A stretch of 64,000 bases of DNA from Comamonadaceae bacterium (GTDB lineage Bacteria > Pseudomonadota > Gammaproteobacteria > Burkholderiales > Burkholderiaceae_C), in assembly GCA_947448885.1 (NCBI GenBank), contig CANFPJ010000006.1, positions 1-64,000 on the forward strand. The letters are read 5' to 3'. The notes beneath the pieces were generated by a model, which was given only the letters and a program-made list of their open reading frames with translations, did not search any database and was not told the DNA's origin. The translations under genes were made by a program, and so were the position numbers. Positions 8,717-16,870 of this stretch are shown here, one piece after another. Position 1 is the first letter of the stretch; the number at the start of each line of letters is the position of its first letter.

Positions 8717-9238
8717 TCAAGCCTGGGCGGTGGGTTGTTCGACCACGTCGCCCGCATCGCTGACCATGTGGATCACCGAGCCCACGCCTTTGCCGGTTTT
8801 GGCCGCCAAATGGATGGCCGCACGGATGCGCTGGTAGGTGCCGCAACGGCAAATGTTGGTCATGGCGTCATCAATGTCGGCATCGGTGGGCTTGGGCTTT
8901 TTGCGCAGCAAAGCGGCGGCGGCCAAAATTTGGCCCGACTGGCAGTAACCGCATTGGGGCACATCCAGCGCCTTCCAAGCCATTTGCACCGGGTGGGTGC
9001 CGTCTTTGGACAAACCCTCGATGGTCAACACCTGGCTGCCCACCGCCGCCGACACGGGGTAAGAACACGACCGCATCGGTTCACCATTGACGTGCACGGT
9101 GCAGGCACCGCACTGCGCAATGCCACAGCCAAATTTGGTGCCAGTCATGCCCAACTGGTCGCGCAGCACCCACAAAAGCGGCATTTCGGGCTCGACATCG
9201 ACTTGGTGGCTTTTGCCATTGATGCTCAGTTTCAACAT
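8717..9238 (-). CDS. (2Fe-2S)-binding subunit of molybdenum hydroxylase (IorA-like)
   Basis: Protein of 173 residues, the usual length for small subunits of this family. The first cluster ligands are in [12 protein letters not shown] plus the Cys in MRSCSYP; the second cluster is CGYCQSGQ with CRCGTY. There is no signal peptide of its own, so it probably travels with the Tat-signalled large subunit. It is the first gene of an iorA-iorB-soxY-soxZ operon. AAGGA about 7 bases upstream of the ATG serves as ribosome site. A TTGACC-17-TAACCT promoter candidate lies about 30-60 bases upstream. Confidence 0.92.
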   Translation of the reverse strand: MLKLSINGKSHQVDVEPEMPLLWVLRDQLGMTGTKFGCGIAQCGACTVHVNGEPMRSCSYPVSAAVGSQVLTIEGLSKDGTHPVQMAWKALDVPQCGYCQSGQILAAAALLRKKPKPTDADIDDAMTNICRCGTYQRIRAAIHLAAKTGKGVGSVIHMVSDAGDVVEQPTAQA

Positions 9239-9269
9239 GCGCAGAATCCTTGAGGTTTAAAAATGAAAC

Positions 9270-9298
9270 AGGTTAAGAGAAGTCATGAAACGGGTCAA
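9270..9298 (-). promoter_or_regulatory. Candidate sigma-70 promoter for the iorAB-soxYZ operon
   Basis: On the minus strand a TTGACC -35 element (9298-9293) and a weak TAACCT -10 element (9275-9270) are separated by 17 bases, upstream of the 2Fe-2S subunit ATG. The -35 and spacing are good and the -10 matches only three consensus positions. Confidence 0.45.
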
Positions 9299-9333
9299 TC
9301 GGTGGAAATCCCGACCAAGCGGTGTGGTTGACC

Positions 9334-9906
9334 TCAAATGCCCTGGTGGCGCCGACGCAAACGAGCTTGGGGATGTCGCTGGCCCAAATAATCTGCGGTG
9401 GCTTTTTCCACGGCGGGCAAGTTGTCGTGCAGTCTTTTGAGGAATTCGGTGAGTTTCAATTGTTCGTCGGCCGACAACACCGACAAAAATGCGGCCTCCC
9501 GCACCAAGGCCAAGCCCAAAATATCGTTGTGCATTTGACGGCCTGCCGGTGTGATGGTGGCCAATCGCAAGCGACCATCTTGCTCACTCAAATCAATCGT
9601 CACCCAACCCCGTTGCTGCATGCGCTTCAACACACGGCTCACCGAGGCCTTGTCCATGCCAATGATTTTGCACATCTGCTGGGCGGACCAGGGACCGTCG
9701 ATGGCCAACAACACCAACAAGCGCCAGGTCTCGATGCCGACATCAAAGGCCGCCAAATAGGCCTGTGAAGCACCGCCCGACAACTTATTGGAAATCCAAG
9801 TGATGTAGGCTGGGACATAGCGCTCCAAATCCACCACCGGGGCCGAGGGGGGTGCCTCTCGGGGCGCACCCTGGGAAACGGTGCCCTGGTTGTCAGCCTT
9901 CACCAT
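9334..9906 (-). CDS. MarR family transcriptional regulator
   Basis: Protein of 190 residues from ATG 9906 (MVKADNQGT); longer reading from 10155 would overlap the P450 gene and lacks family similarity. The winged helix region is WSAQQMCKIIGMDKASVSRVLKRMQQRGW, followed by the wing DLSEQDGRLRLATITPAGRQ, typical of MarR. MarR proteins bind palindromes and are released by small, often aromatic, ligands. It is the last gene of the transporter/P450 operon, starting 14 bases after the P450 stop. A 7-4-7 palindrome at 15762-15779 over the operon promoter is the obvious candidate operator. The inducer is unknown; an aromatic acid is plausible. Confidence 0.9.
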   Translation of the reverse strand: MVKADNQGTVSQGAPREAPPSAPVVDLERYVPAYITWISNKLSGGASQAYLAAFDVGIETWRLLVLLAIDGPWSAQQMCKIIGMDKASVSRVLKRMQQRGWVTIDLSEQDGRLRLATITPAGRQMHNDILGLALVREAAFLSVLSADEQLKLTEFLKRLHDNLPAVEKATADYLGQRHPQARLRRRHQGI

Positions 9907-9920
9907 CTGAGCGCACACCC

Positions 9921-11135
9921 TCACGCAGGAATCCACCTCATGGGCATCGACGACATGGCCCGCAAGGTGTTGTTGAGGCGGCGCACGGGTTCGCCCACCA
10001 GCTCGATGCGCTTGACCCGGCGCGCGATGGCGTTGAGGATCAACTCCCCTTCGAGCCGGGCCACCACTTGCCCGACGCAGGCATGGATGCCCGTGCCAAA
10101 TGCCATGTGCCCAGCAGCCCGGCGTTGGATATCGAATTTCTCGGGCTCCGGCCATTGCCGTTCATCGCGGTTGGCAGCGGCCAGAAAGGTCAAAACCTTG
10201 GTGTTGGGCGGGATGACCAGGCCCTCCAAGGCGACCTCGTGCGGCGTGGTTCTGAAAAAGGTTTGCACCGCCGACTCCAAGCGCAGCGACTCTTCAAACG
10301 CCGATCGCGCCAAGCCTGGGTCGGCGTGCAGTTTTTCCATTTGGTCCGGGTGTTGGGCCAAACACAGCAAGGCATTGCCCAAGCCATTGACGGTGGTGTC
10401 CACGCCAGCCGACAAAAACGAGCGCACCAACATGGGCGCTTCTTGGTGCGAAATTTCGCCTTGATCCGCCGCCTGGTAAATCAAATCACCAAAACCACCG
10501 GGTCGCAATTGCTCACGCTGGCAGTGGTGCATGATCCAGGCCGTGACGGGCTGAACCTTTTCGGCCGCGCGCTGCAGCAATTCGTTTCGGGGGCCAAAGG
10601 CATTGAAAATCATGTCCCCGTAGAGCAACAGGTTGTGTCGGCCCTCGGGCTCCAGGCCCACCGCATCGGGAAACACTTTGAGCGGATAAACCTCCGCCAG
10701 GTCTTTCACGCCATCAATCACAGCGCCATCGCGGCAGCGCGCCAGCAATCGATCGACCAAGCTTTCGGCTTCCGCGCTGAAGTGCTCGCGAATTTGAGCC
10801 ACCGTTTTGGGCGAAAGAATTCGTGCCAAGATGGTGCGCGCCCGAGTGTGGTCTGGCGGATCGGCTTCCAAAATCAAACTTTTGGGTCGAAACGGTGCTT
10901 CTTGGTTGAAGTTGGCCAAGCCCACACCGGCCGATGAAATGAAGTTCACATGGTCGCTCAACACCGCCTTCACCTGGGCGTGGCGACAAGTGGCCAAAAT
11001 GCCATAACGCTTGAGCCATACCCACGGCCCCGCCTGTCGCATGCGCTCGTGGTCGGGATAAGGCATGGCCAAAAAGTCTGTCGAAAATGGATCGATGTCC
11101 ATTTCCGGCACATTCAAAGTGTCAGGGCGGTTCAT
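9921..11135 (-). CDS. Cytochrome P450 (CYP199-like)
   Basis: Protein of 404 residues, the normal length for soluble bacterial class I P450s. The I-helix has SAGVDTTVNGLGNALLCLAQ, the K-helix has EESLR (ExxR), and the haem-binding loop MAFGTGIHACVGQ places the axial Cys at residue 353. The overall pattern, in particular SAGVDTTVN and the haem loop, resembles CYP199A enzymes that O-demethylate or hydroxylate para-substituted benzoates; this is from memory, not a search. No ferredoxin or ferredoxin reductase gene is nearby, so electrons must come from elsewhere. Encoded between livF and marR in the same direction, which suggests that the imported compound is its substrate. Confidence 0.88.
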   Translation of the reverse strand: MNRPDTLNVPEMDIDPFSTDFLAMPYPDHERMRQAGPWVWLKRYGILATCRHAQVKAVLSDHVNFISSAGVGLANFNQEAPFRPKSLILEADPPDHTRARTILARILSPKTVAQIREHFSAEAESLVDRLLARCRDGAVIDGVKDLAEVYPLKVFPDAVGLEPEGRHNLLLYGDMIFNAFGPRNELLQRAAEKVQPVTAWIMHHCQREQLRPGGFGDLIYQAADQGEISHQEAPMLVRSFLSAGVDTTVNGLGNALLCLAQHPDQMEKLHADPGLARSAFEESLRLESAVQTFFRTTPHEVALEGLVIPPNTKVLTFLAAANRDERQWPEPEKFDIQRRAAGHMAFGTGIHACVGQVVARLEGELILNAIARRVKRIELVGEPVRRLNNTLRAMSSMPMRWIPA

Positions 11136-11179
11136 GCGTGGTTCTCCAAGAAATAGCGCAGTTGTTCACAGACCAGGTG

Positions 11180-11890
11180 TCAATGGGCCGACAAGCCCAC
11201 GTGTTTTTGAAGCACTTCCGGATGCGATTGCAACCTGGCACTTTGGCCCTCATACACCACAGTCCCCCGCTCCAGAATCAAGGCTTGCTCGGCAAACCGC
11301 AGGGCGGCATCGGTCTTTTGCTCCACCAACACCATGGCCACCGATTGATCACGCGCCAAACGCCCCAAGGCTTGCATCAGCTCTTGACAAATGATGGGCG
11401 CCAAGCCCTCCAGCGGTTCATCCAGCAACAACAAGCGCGGCTGCCCCAGCAAGGTGCGCGCGACGCTCAGCATTTGTTGCTCCCCCCCGGACAGTGCGGT
11501 GCCGGGGTTGTCACGCCGCTGCCACAGGCGCGGAAACAGTTCGTAAGCTTCGTCGATGCAACGCCGGGGACGCCCCTTCAAACCCGCCACCAGGTTTTCA
11601 GCCACACTCAATGAGGGAAAAATATCGCGGGTTTGGGGCACATAGCCCAAACCCGCCATGGCGCGCTCGCGCGGTGACCATCGCGCCATGTCCTGTCCTT
11701 GCCAAGAAATTTGACCGCCAGACACATCGGCCAAGCCCATGATGGCTTTGAGCAAGGTGGTTTTTCCAACCCCATTGCGGCCCAAGACGGCCAAGCGTTG
11801 CCCCGCTTGAATTTCCAGTTGCACTTGGTTGAGGATGTGCACCGGACCATAGCCCGCATCCACGGCTTTGACGCTCAACAAGACCGCCAT
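11180..11890 (-). CDS. livF: Branched-chain-type ABC transporter ATP-binding protein (LivF)
   Basis: Protein of 236 residues. Walker A is GRNGVGKTT, the signature is LSGGEQQML, and Walker B is RLLLLDEPLEGLAP. LivF-type features include VLVEQKTDAALRFAEQALILERG. It is the fifth gene of the importer operon, starting 2 bases after livG. Such HAAT importers carry amino acids but also many aromatic acids; the P450 and MarR genes that follow make an aromatic substrate more likely. Confidence 0.93.
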   Translation of the reverse strand: MAVLLSVKAVDAGYGPVHILNQVQLEIQAGQRLAVLGRNGVGKTTLLKAIMGLADVSGGQISWQGQDMARWSPRERAMAGLGYVPQTRDIFPSLSVAENLVAGLKGRPRRCIDEAYELFPRLWQRRDNPGTALSGGEQQMLSVARTLLGQPRLLLLDEPLEGLAPIICQELMQALGRLARDQSVAMVLVEQKTDAALRFAEQALILERGTVVYEGQSARLQSHPEVLQKHVGLSAH

Positions 11891-11892
11891 GC

Positions 11893-12645
11893 TCAGTCTA
11901 CCTCGCCCAAGTAAGCAGTGCGAACCGCCGCATGTTGGCGGATGATCTCTGGGCTGCCTTGGGCCAAAACAGCGCCCTCGGCCAACACCACCATGCGATG
12001 GGCAAAATGAAACACCAAATCCATGTCGTGCTCAATCATCAAAATGGCCAATTCACGGGGCAGGCTGTCCAAGGCTTGCAGCACGGTTTGTCGCTCAGCC
12101 GTTGGCACGCCCGCCATGGGCTCGTCGAGCAACAAAACCCGCGGATTCAAAGCCATGGCCAAGGCGATTTCCACCAAGCGTTGTTGCCCGTAGGCCAAGG
12201 CCAGCGGGGGCTGCTCGGCCAAACGGGACAAACCCAAGGCATCCAGAATGTGCATCGCCTCATCACGCACCTGCGGATAGCGCCCTATGGGCAACCACAT
12301 TTTTCGCACTGAACCCTGGCGCTGGTGGATGGCCAACGCCACCTGCAAACCGATGGGCAAACGGGGCGCCAACTGAGTGATTTGAAAAGTCCGCACCAAA
12401 CCCAACCGGACACGTTGGTCCTGCGCCAAGGGACTGATGTCTTGGCCTGAGAGCCACACACGGCCTTCACTGGGCTCGAGAAAACCGGTGATGAGATTGA
12501 TCAAAGTGGTCTTGCCCGCCCCATTGGGGCCAATCAAACCCAAGCGCTCGCCCGCGTGCAATTGCAAAGACACCTGGCGGGTGACATGCAAGCCGCCGAA
12601 GGACTTGCTCAATCCGCGAATGTCCAGCAAGGGTGCATCCATCAA
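11893..12645 (-). CDS. livG: Branched-chain-type ABC transporter ATP-binding protein (LivG)
   Basis: Protein of 250 residues. Walker A is GPNGAGKTT, Walker B is VLLLDEPMAGV, and the C-terminal LivG-type extension (IRQHAAVRTAYLGEVD) is present. The ABC signature region reads LALAYGQQRLVEIA, a normal LivG variant with YGQQR in place of SGGQ. The start overlaps the livM stop by 4 bases, indicating translational coupling. Confidence 0.93.
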   Translation of the reverse strand: MMDAPLLDIRGLSKSFGGLHVTRQVSLQLHAGERLGLIGPNGAGKTTLINLITGFLEPSEGRVWLSGQDISPLAQDQRVRLGLVRTFQITQLAPRLPIGLQVALAIHQRQGSVRKMWLPIGRYPQVRDEAMHILDALGLSRLAEQPPLALAYGQQRLVEIALAMALNPRVLLLDEPMAGVPTAERQTVLQALDSLPRELAILMIEHDMDLVFHFAHRMVVLAEGAVLAQGSPEIIRQHAAVRTAYLGEVD

Positions 12646-13637
12646 GCGCCCCCTTTGTCGCGCATCGAAACGGTGGCGCCCAACCTGTCCCAGCGATCCC
12701 GCCAGGCTTTCGCCCAGCGCTCACGCGGCATCAACACGACTGTCACCAGCAAGCCGCCAATGATGAACAACCAATGGTAGGGGTTGATGGACGAGGCCAT
12801 GTGGTGAATGCCCATGAACACCAAGGTGCCCGCGATGGCACCATGCAAATGCCCGGGCCCACCCAAGACCAACATCACCAAGGCTTCGGCCGAGAGGTCA
12901 AAACCCAGGGTGTCAAGGCCCACAATTTGATTGATTTGGGCCGCCAATGCGCCCGCCAAGCCGGCAAAAAAACCGGCCACCGCATAAATGCGGCGCAGAT
13001 GCGAGGACACCGAACTGCCCAAAGCCACCATGCGCAAGCGGTTTTCGTGGATGCCCACACACGCCATGCCAAATGGCGAACCCATGATGCGACGCATCAA
13101 CCAGAGGCACACCAACATCATCACCGTGGCATACAAAAATGCCACCCGCCCTTGCAAGTCAAAACTGGCCAGGCCCAAGACCTTGCCCATGGAAAACCCC
13201 GACAAGCCATCGTCACCGCCGGTCCAATCGCGCCATTTGCTGGCCCCGTTTTGCAAAATTTGACTCACCGCAATGGTCATCATCAAAAACGTCAGGCCTT
13301 GATAGCGCAACAAGAAAAACCCCGACAAGGTGGCCACCAGCGAGCCGGCCATGGCCCCCACGCACAAACCCATGAGGGGGTCGTTGCTGACGTGGGTGGC
13401 CCACAAGCCTGCGGCGTATGCGCCAGCGCCAAACATGGCGCAGTGGCCCAAGGTGGCCAAGCCGGCATACCCCACCACCAAGTCCAAGGACATGACAAAA
13501 ATGGCCATGTAAGCCATGCGCGCACCCAAGGGCAATTGGTCGGGGAAATACACATACACCACCACCGCCAACACCAGCCACACGCCATAGGGCAAGGCTT
13601 GGCGCCCAGGTGAATCGCTGTGATGAATCAACTGCAT
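12642..13637 (-). CDS. livM: Branched-chain-type ABC transporter permease (LivM)
   Basis: Protein of 331 residues from ATG 13637, which lies 4 bases after the livH stop; an upstream ATG at 13754 would overlap livH and add a Cys-rich non-conserved leader. About eight to ten hydrophobic segments are visible. The LivM signature GYAGLATLGHCAMFGAGAYAAG is followed by later GEN-type cytoplasmic loop residues (VGIHENRLRMVALG). Inner-membrane partner of LivH. Confidence 0.92.
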   Translation of the reverse strand: MQLIHHSDSPGRQALPYGVWLVLAVVVYVYFPDQLPLGARMAYMAIFVMSLDLVVGYAGLATLGHCAMFGAGAYAAGLWATHVSNDPLMGLCVGAMAGSLVATLSGFFLLRYQGLTFLMMTIAVSQILQNGASKWRDWTGGDDGLSGFSMGKVLGLASFDLQGRVAFLYATVMMLVCLWLMRRIMGSPFGMACVGIHENRLRMVALGSSVSSHLRRIYAVAGFFAGLAGALAAQINQIVGLDTLGFDLSAEALVMLVLGGPGHLHGAIAGTLVFMGIHHMASSINPYHWLFIIGGLLVTVVLMPRERWAKAWRDRWDRLGATVSMRDKGGA

Positions 13638-13641
13638 GGCG

Positions 13642-14505
13642 TCAGGCTTTGCGCAACAACAGGCCTTGGGGCCGCCAAGCCAACAGCACGGCCATGGCCA
13701 AAAAGAAAAACAAACTGCCCCAATCAGAGGCCAAATATTTGCTGGTCGTTTCAATGATGCCCAAGGTCAAGGCCGCCACCAAGGAGCCGGTGATTTGCCC
13801 CATCCCCCCCACAGAGACCACCACCAACACCAGCACCAAATATTTGATCGGGTAATACGGCTCCAAAGGCATGAGTTCAGCGCCCAAAATGCCCCCCAAG
13901 CCGGCCAAGGCAGCCCCCAGCGCAAAGGTGGTGACTTGGACATGCTCTACCGCAATGCCCAAGGTGGAAGCGGTGGCGGTGTTGTCCACCGCCGCTCGCA
14001 ACCAAATCCCAAAACGGGTGAAATGCATCGCCCAGGCGCTGACCAGCACCACCCCCAAACCCACCGCCAACACCAACAAACGCTGGGCGGGCAAAGTGCG
14101 AAAGCCCAAATCCACCGGCGCCGTCAACCAGCCGGGCAAGGGAATCAACTGCACCTCGGGCCCCCACAACAGGTTGACGCTGGCGATCATCAGAAAAGTC
14201 AGCCCGATGGTGAACAGCACTTGTGGCAATTCGCCACGGCGGTAGAGGCGTCGCATGACCAACACCTCCAACACCGCACCCAGCATTCCAGTGGCCACCA
14301 CGGCGGTGACCAAACCCCAGCCAAACGACCAGCCCTGCACCCGCACCAACCAGGCGCAGACATAACCACCCCACATGGCAAACCCACCATGCGCCAGGTT
14401 GATAAAGCGCATCAAGCCCAGCGTGACCGACAGACCCACCGAGATGATGAACAACACCATCCCATAGGCCAGGCCATCAATGGCGATGTTGGCCAGGAGT
14501 TGCAA
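13642..14505 (-). CDS. livH: Branched-chain-type ABC transporter permease (LivH)
   Basis: Protein of 287 residues, hydrophobic throughout. It begins with the family pattern DGLAYGMVLFIISVGLSVTLGLMRFINLAHG, where the NLAHG motif is characteristic of LivH. The later EHVQVTTFALGAALAGLGGILGAE segment also fits. It sits 9 bases after the substrate-binding protein gene and forms the membrane channel with LivM. Confidence 0.93.
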   Translation of the reverse strand: MQLLANIAIDGLAYGMVLFIISVGLSVTLGLMRFINLAHGGFAMWGGYVCAWLVRVQGWSFGWGLVTAVVATGMLGAVLEVLVMRRLYRRGELPQVLFTIGLTFLMIASVNLLWGPEVQLIPLPGWLTAPVDLGFRTLPAQRLLVLAVGLGVVLVSAWAMHFTRFGIWLRAAVDNTATASTLGIAVEHVQVTTFALGAALAGLGGILGAELMPLEPYYPIKYLVLVLVVVSVGGMGQITGSLVAALTLGIIETTSKYLASDWGSLFFFLAMAVLLAWRPQGLLLRKA

Positions 14506-14514
14506 AACCGACCT

Positions 14515-15684
14515 TTACTTGCCCAAGCCGTGGTCGCCGTGGGCGCCGAAGCTTTGCGTCTCTTTGTTGATCAACAAGCCACCAGGCCCTTTTTCCACCG
14601 TGCGCAGGTACACGTTTTGGGTGATGTGGCGGGTCGTCGGGTCAATGGCGACCGGCCCTCGGGGGCTTTCCCATTTCAAGGCCTTGGCTGCTGCCATGGC
14701 CTTGTCGCCATCGCGCTTGCCCGCGGTGGCCTCGATCATTTTGTGGATCACGTACATGCCATCCCAAGCGCCGACGGTGGCGTAATTGGTGACCGCGTCT
14801 TTATTGACTTTGGCCACGGCCGCCACAAAGGCTTTGTTGGCGGGTGAATCGTGCGCGGCCGAATAATGGAACGCGGTGGTCAAGCCCAGGGCCGAGTCAC
14901 CGAACTTTTGCAAGTCAAACTCGTCGGTTTCGGCGGTTCCCAAAAATTCGATGCCCGCTTGGCGCAAACCATTTTCATTGAAAGCTTTGACAAACCCCAG
15001 GTTGGGTGGACCACCCGGCAAAAACACATACACGGCCTGCGCGCCGCTGGCCTTGATGCGTTGAGCAAAGGGTGCGAAGTCCGTGGTGCGCACGGGCATG
15101 CGGATCGACTCCACGACTTGGCCCCCTTGCTTGGTGAACTCGGCCTTGAATGCATTTTCAGCATCAATCCCTGGTGCATAGTCAGACACCGCGGTGACCA
15201 CTTTTTTCAAGCCCTTTTTGGCGGCATGCTGCGCAATCGGCACCGTCACTTGCCACAGGGTGTAACTGGTGCGCAGGTAATAGTCAGACTTGGTGGTGAT
15301 GTCAGAGGTGGCGGCGTTGAACACCACCATGGGGGTTTTGGATTCTTGGATCACAGGTGCCACGGCAAAGGCATTGGGCGAGAAAACAATGCCCCCCAAA
15401 TAATCCACCTTGTCTTTGACCACCAGTTCTTGCGCCAAGGTCTTGGTGTTGGCTGGGTTGGGCCCGCCTTCGTCGCGGTAAATCAACTCGATGCTTTGCC
15501 CGGCCAATTTGCCGCCCTGCGAAGCCAAATAGGCCTCGGCACCGGCTTTGAACAAGGTGCCGTAATGGGCAAAAGGTCCGGAAAATGGGGCAATGATCCC
15601 CACTTTCACGGTTTGTGCCGAGGCGCTGGCCAGACCCAAGGCCATCCAACCGACCGCCCACATTGTTTGAAAAGGTTTGCGCAT
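14515..15684 (-). CDS. Periplasmic substrate-binding protein of HAAT ABC transporter (LivJ/LivK type)
   Basis: Protein of 389 residues from ATG 15684 (MRKPFQTMW); the reading frame opens earlier but only this start gives a clean signal peptide ending at SASAQ. The mature part begins VKVGIIAPFSGPFAHYG, the peripla_BP_6 pattern, and contains YRDEGGPNPANTKTLAQELV. It is the first gene of the importer/P450/marR operon. An SD-like GGAGA lies just upstream. Proteins of this family bind Leu/Ile/Val or, in many betaproteobacteria, benzoate- and phenylpropanoid-type acids; the ligand cannot be read from sequence. Confidence 0.9.
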   Translation of the reverse strand: MRKPFQTMWAVGWMALGLASASAQTVKVGIIAPFSGPFAHYGTLFKAGAEAYLASQGGKLAGQSIELIYRDEGGPNPANTKTLAQELVVKDKVDYLGGIVFSPNAFAVAPVIQESKTPMVVFNAATSDITTKSDYYLRTSYTLWQVTVPIAQHAAKKGLKKVVTAVSDYAPGIDAENAFKAEFTKQGGQVVESIRMPVRTTDFAPFAQRIKASGAQAVYVFLPGGPPNLGFVKAFNENGLRQAGIEFLGTAETDEFDLQKFGDSALGLTTAFHYSAAHDSPANKAFVAAVAKVNKDAVTNYATVGAWDGMYVIHKMIEATAGKRDGDKAMAAAKALKWESPRGPVAIDPTTRHITQNVYLRTVEKGPGGLLINKETQSFGAHGDHGLGK

Positions 15685-15748
15685 GCGTTGTCTCCAAAAG
15701 TGATGATCTCCCTGGAAAAGTGACACCGGTGCCCCAGGGAATGCCGAG

Positions 15749-15776
15749 ATGCTAAATTAATTGGTTGACATATCAA
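15749..15776 (-). promoter_or_regulatory. Candidate promoter of the liv-P450-marR operon
   Basis: Minus strand: TTGATA (15776-15771), 16-base spacer, TAGCAT (15754-15749), about 65 bases upstream of the binding-protein ATG. The -35 box and half of the spacer lie inside a palindrome, so a repressor bound there would block RNA polymerase. Confidence 0.5.
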
Positions 15777-15779
15777 CCA
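15762..15779. promoter_or_regulatory. 18-bp palindrome, candidate MarR operator
   Basis: TGGTTGA-CATA-TCAACCA is a perfect inverted repeat with 7-base arms and a 4-base centre, a size and AT-rich centre typical of MarR-family operators. It overlaps the candidate -35 box of the operon that ends in a marR gene. Assignment to that regulator is inference. Confidence 0.6.
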
Positions 15780-15851
15780 GTAGAAACACCAAGCACCCCG
15801 CTGGTTTTCTGTGGGTGAAACGGTCCCCATCCACGGGGCCATGGGCGGCGC

Positions 15852-16826
15852 TCAATCCAGACGCGCGCCCGACTGTTGGACGGTTTGCGCCCAGCGCGGC
15901 ATTTCTTCGGCCAAAAAACGGGCGAAATCGGCGGCCCCCAAAAACGCCGGGTCAGCGCCTTGGTCGGTCATGCGGTTGCGCACCTCAGGCTGAGAGAGCA
16001 CGGTTTTGAAGGCATCGCTGAGCACCTGCACCGCTTCTTTGGGCGTGCCCGCTGGGGCCAAAAACCCGTAAAACCCCACCACTTCAAACGATTGGATGCC
16101 ACTTTGCATGACCGTGGGCACATCGGGCAAGGCCGGGCTGCGTTCGCGGCTGGTCACCGCCAACACCCGGACCTTGCCCTGCTTGTGATAAGCCGCGGCC
16201 TGGGGCACGCTCTCGGCCATGAATTGCACCTGGTTGGCCATCAAATCGGTGAACGCCGGTGCGCTGCCCCGGTACGGGATGTGCACCATGAACAAACCGG
16301 TGGCGGACTTGAACATCTCGGGCACCAAATGGCTGATGCCGCCATTGCCCGCCGAGCCGTAGTTGATTTGACCTGGGCGGGCGCGGGCATAGGTCACCAA
16401 TTCGCTCAGGTTGCGCACCGGCAAACTGGGGTTGACCAGCAAGGCCAAGGGTTGCATGGCCGTTCTGGCCACGGGCACAAAATCGCGCAAGGTGGCATAG
16501 GGCAAGCGGCTGTACAAAGCCGGGTTGATGACCATCACCCCGGTATTGGCCAGCATCAAGGTGTGGCCATCGGGCGCAGCCTTCATCACCTCTTGCGCGC
16601 CCACCGTGCCACCCGCGCCCGACTTGTAATCGATCAGCACCGGCTGGCCCAGCACCGCTTGCAGCCGATCGGCCAACAAGCGCGCATGCAAGTCCAACGG
16701 CCCGCCCGCCGGAAAACCAATCACGATGCGCACCGGCTTGGTCGGAAAAGCCCAAGCCGGTGGGGCGGCGCAGCACAGCCATGCGGCACACAGCCCGCCG
16801 AAAAATCCCCAAATTTTGCGATCCAT
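15852..16826 (-). CDS. Bug/TctC family periplasmic substrate-binding protein
   Basis: Protein of 324 residues from ATG 16826 (MDRKIWGFF), giving a signal peptide that ends at AWAF. The Bug pattern is KPVRIVIGFPAGGPLDLHARLLADRL, where the FPAGGPLD loop contacts the carboxylate ligand, followed by the AAPDGHTLMLAN segment. It follows the neighbouring bug gene by 44 bases on the same strand. No tctA or tctB permease genes are near. The ligand is unknown. Confidence 0.9.
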   Translation of the reverse strand: MDRKIWGFFGGLCAAWLCCAAPPAWAFPTKPVRIVIGFPAGGPLDLHARLLADRLQAVLGQPVLIDYKSGAGGTVGAQEVMKAAPDGHTLMLANTGVMVINPALYSRLPYATLRDFVPVARTAMQPLALLVNPSLPVRNLSELVTYARARPGQINYGSAGNGGISHLVPEMFKSATGLFMVHIPYRGSAPAFTDLMANQVQFMAESVPQAAAYHKQGKVRVLAVTSRERSPALPDVPTVMQSGIQSFEVVGFYGFLAPAGTPKEAVQVLSDAFKTVLSQPEVRNRMTDQGADPAFLGAADFARFLAEEMPRWAQTVQQSGARLD

Positions 16827-16870
16827 CTGGCACCTTTCCATCCGTGAGCCCGCGGCCCTAACACCCAGCT

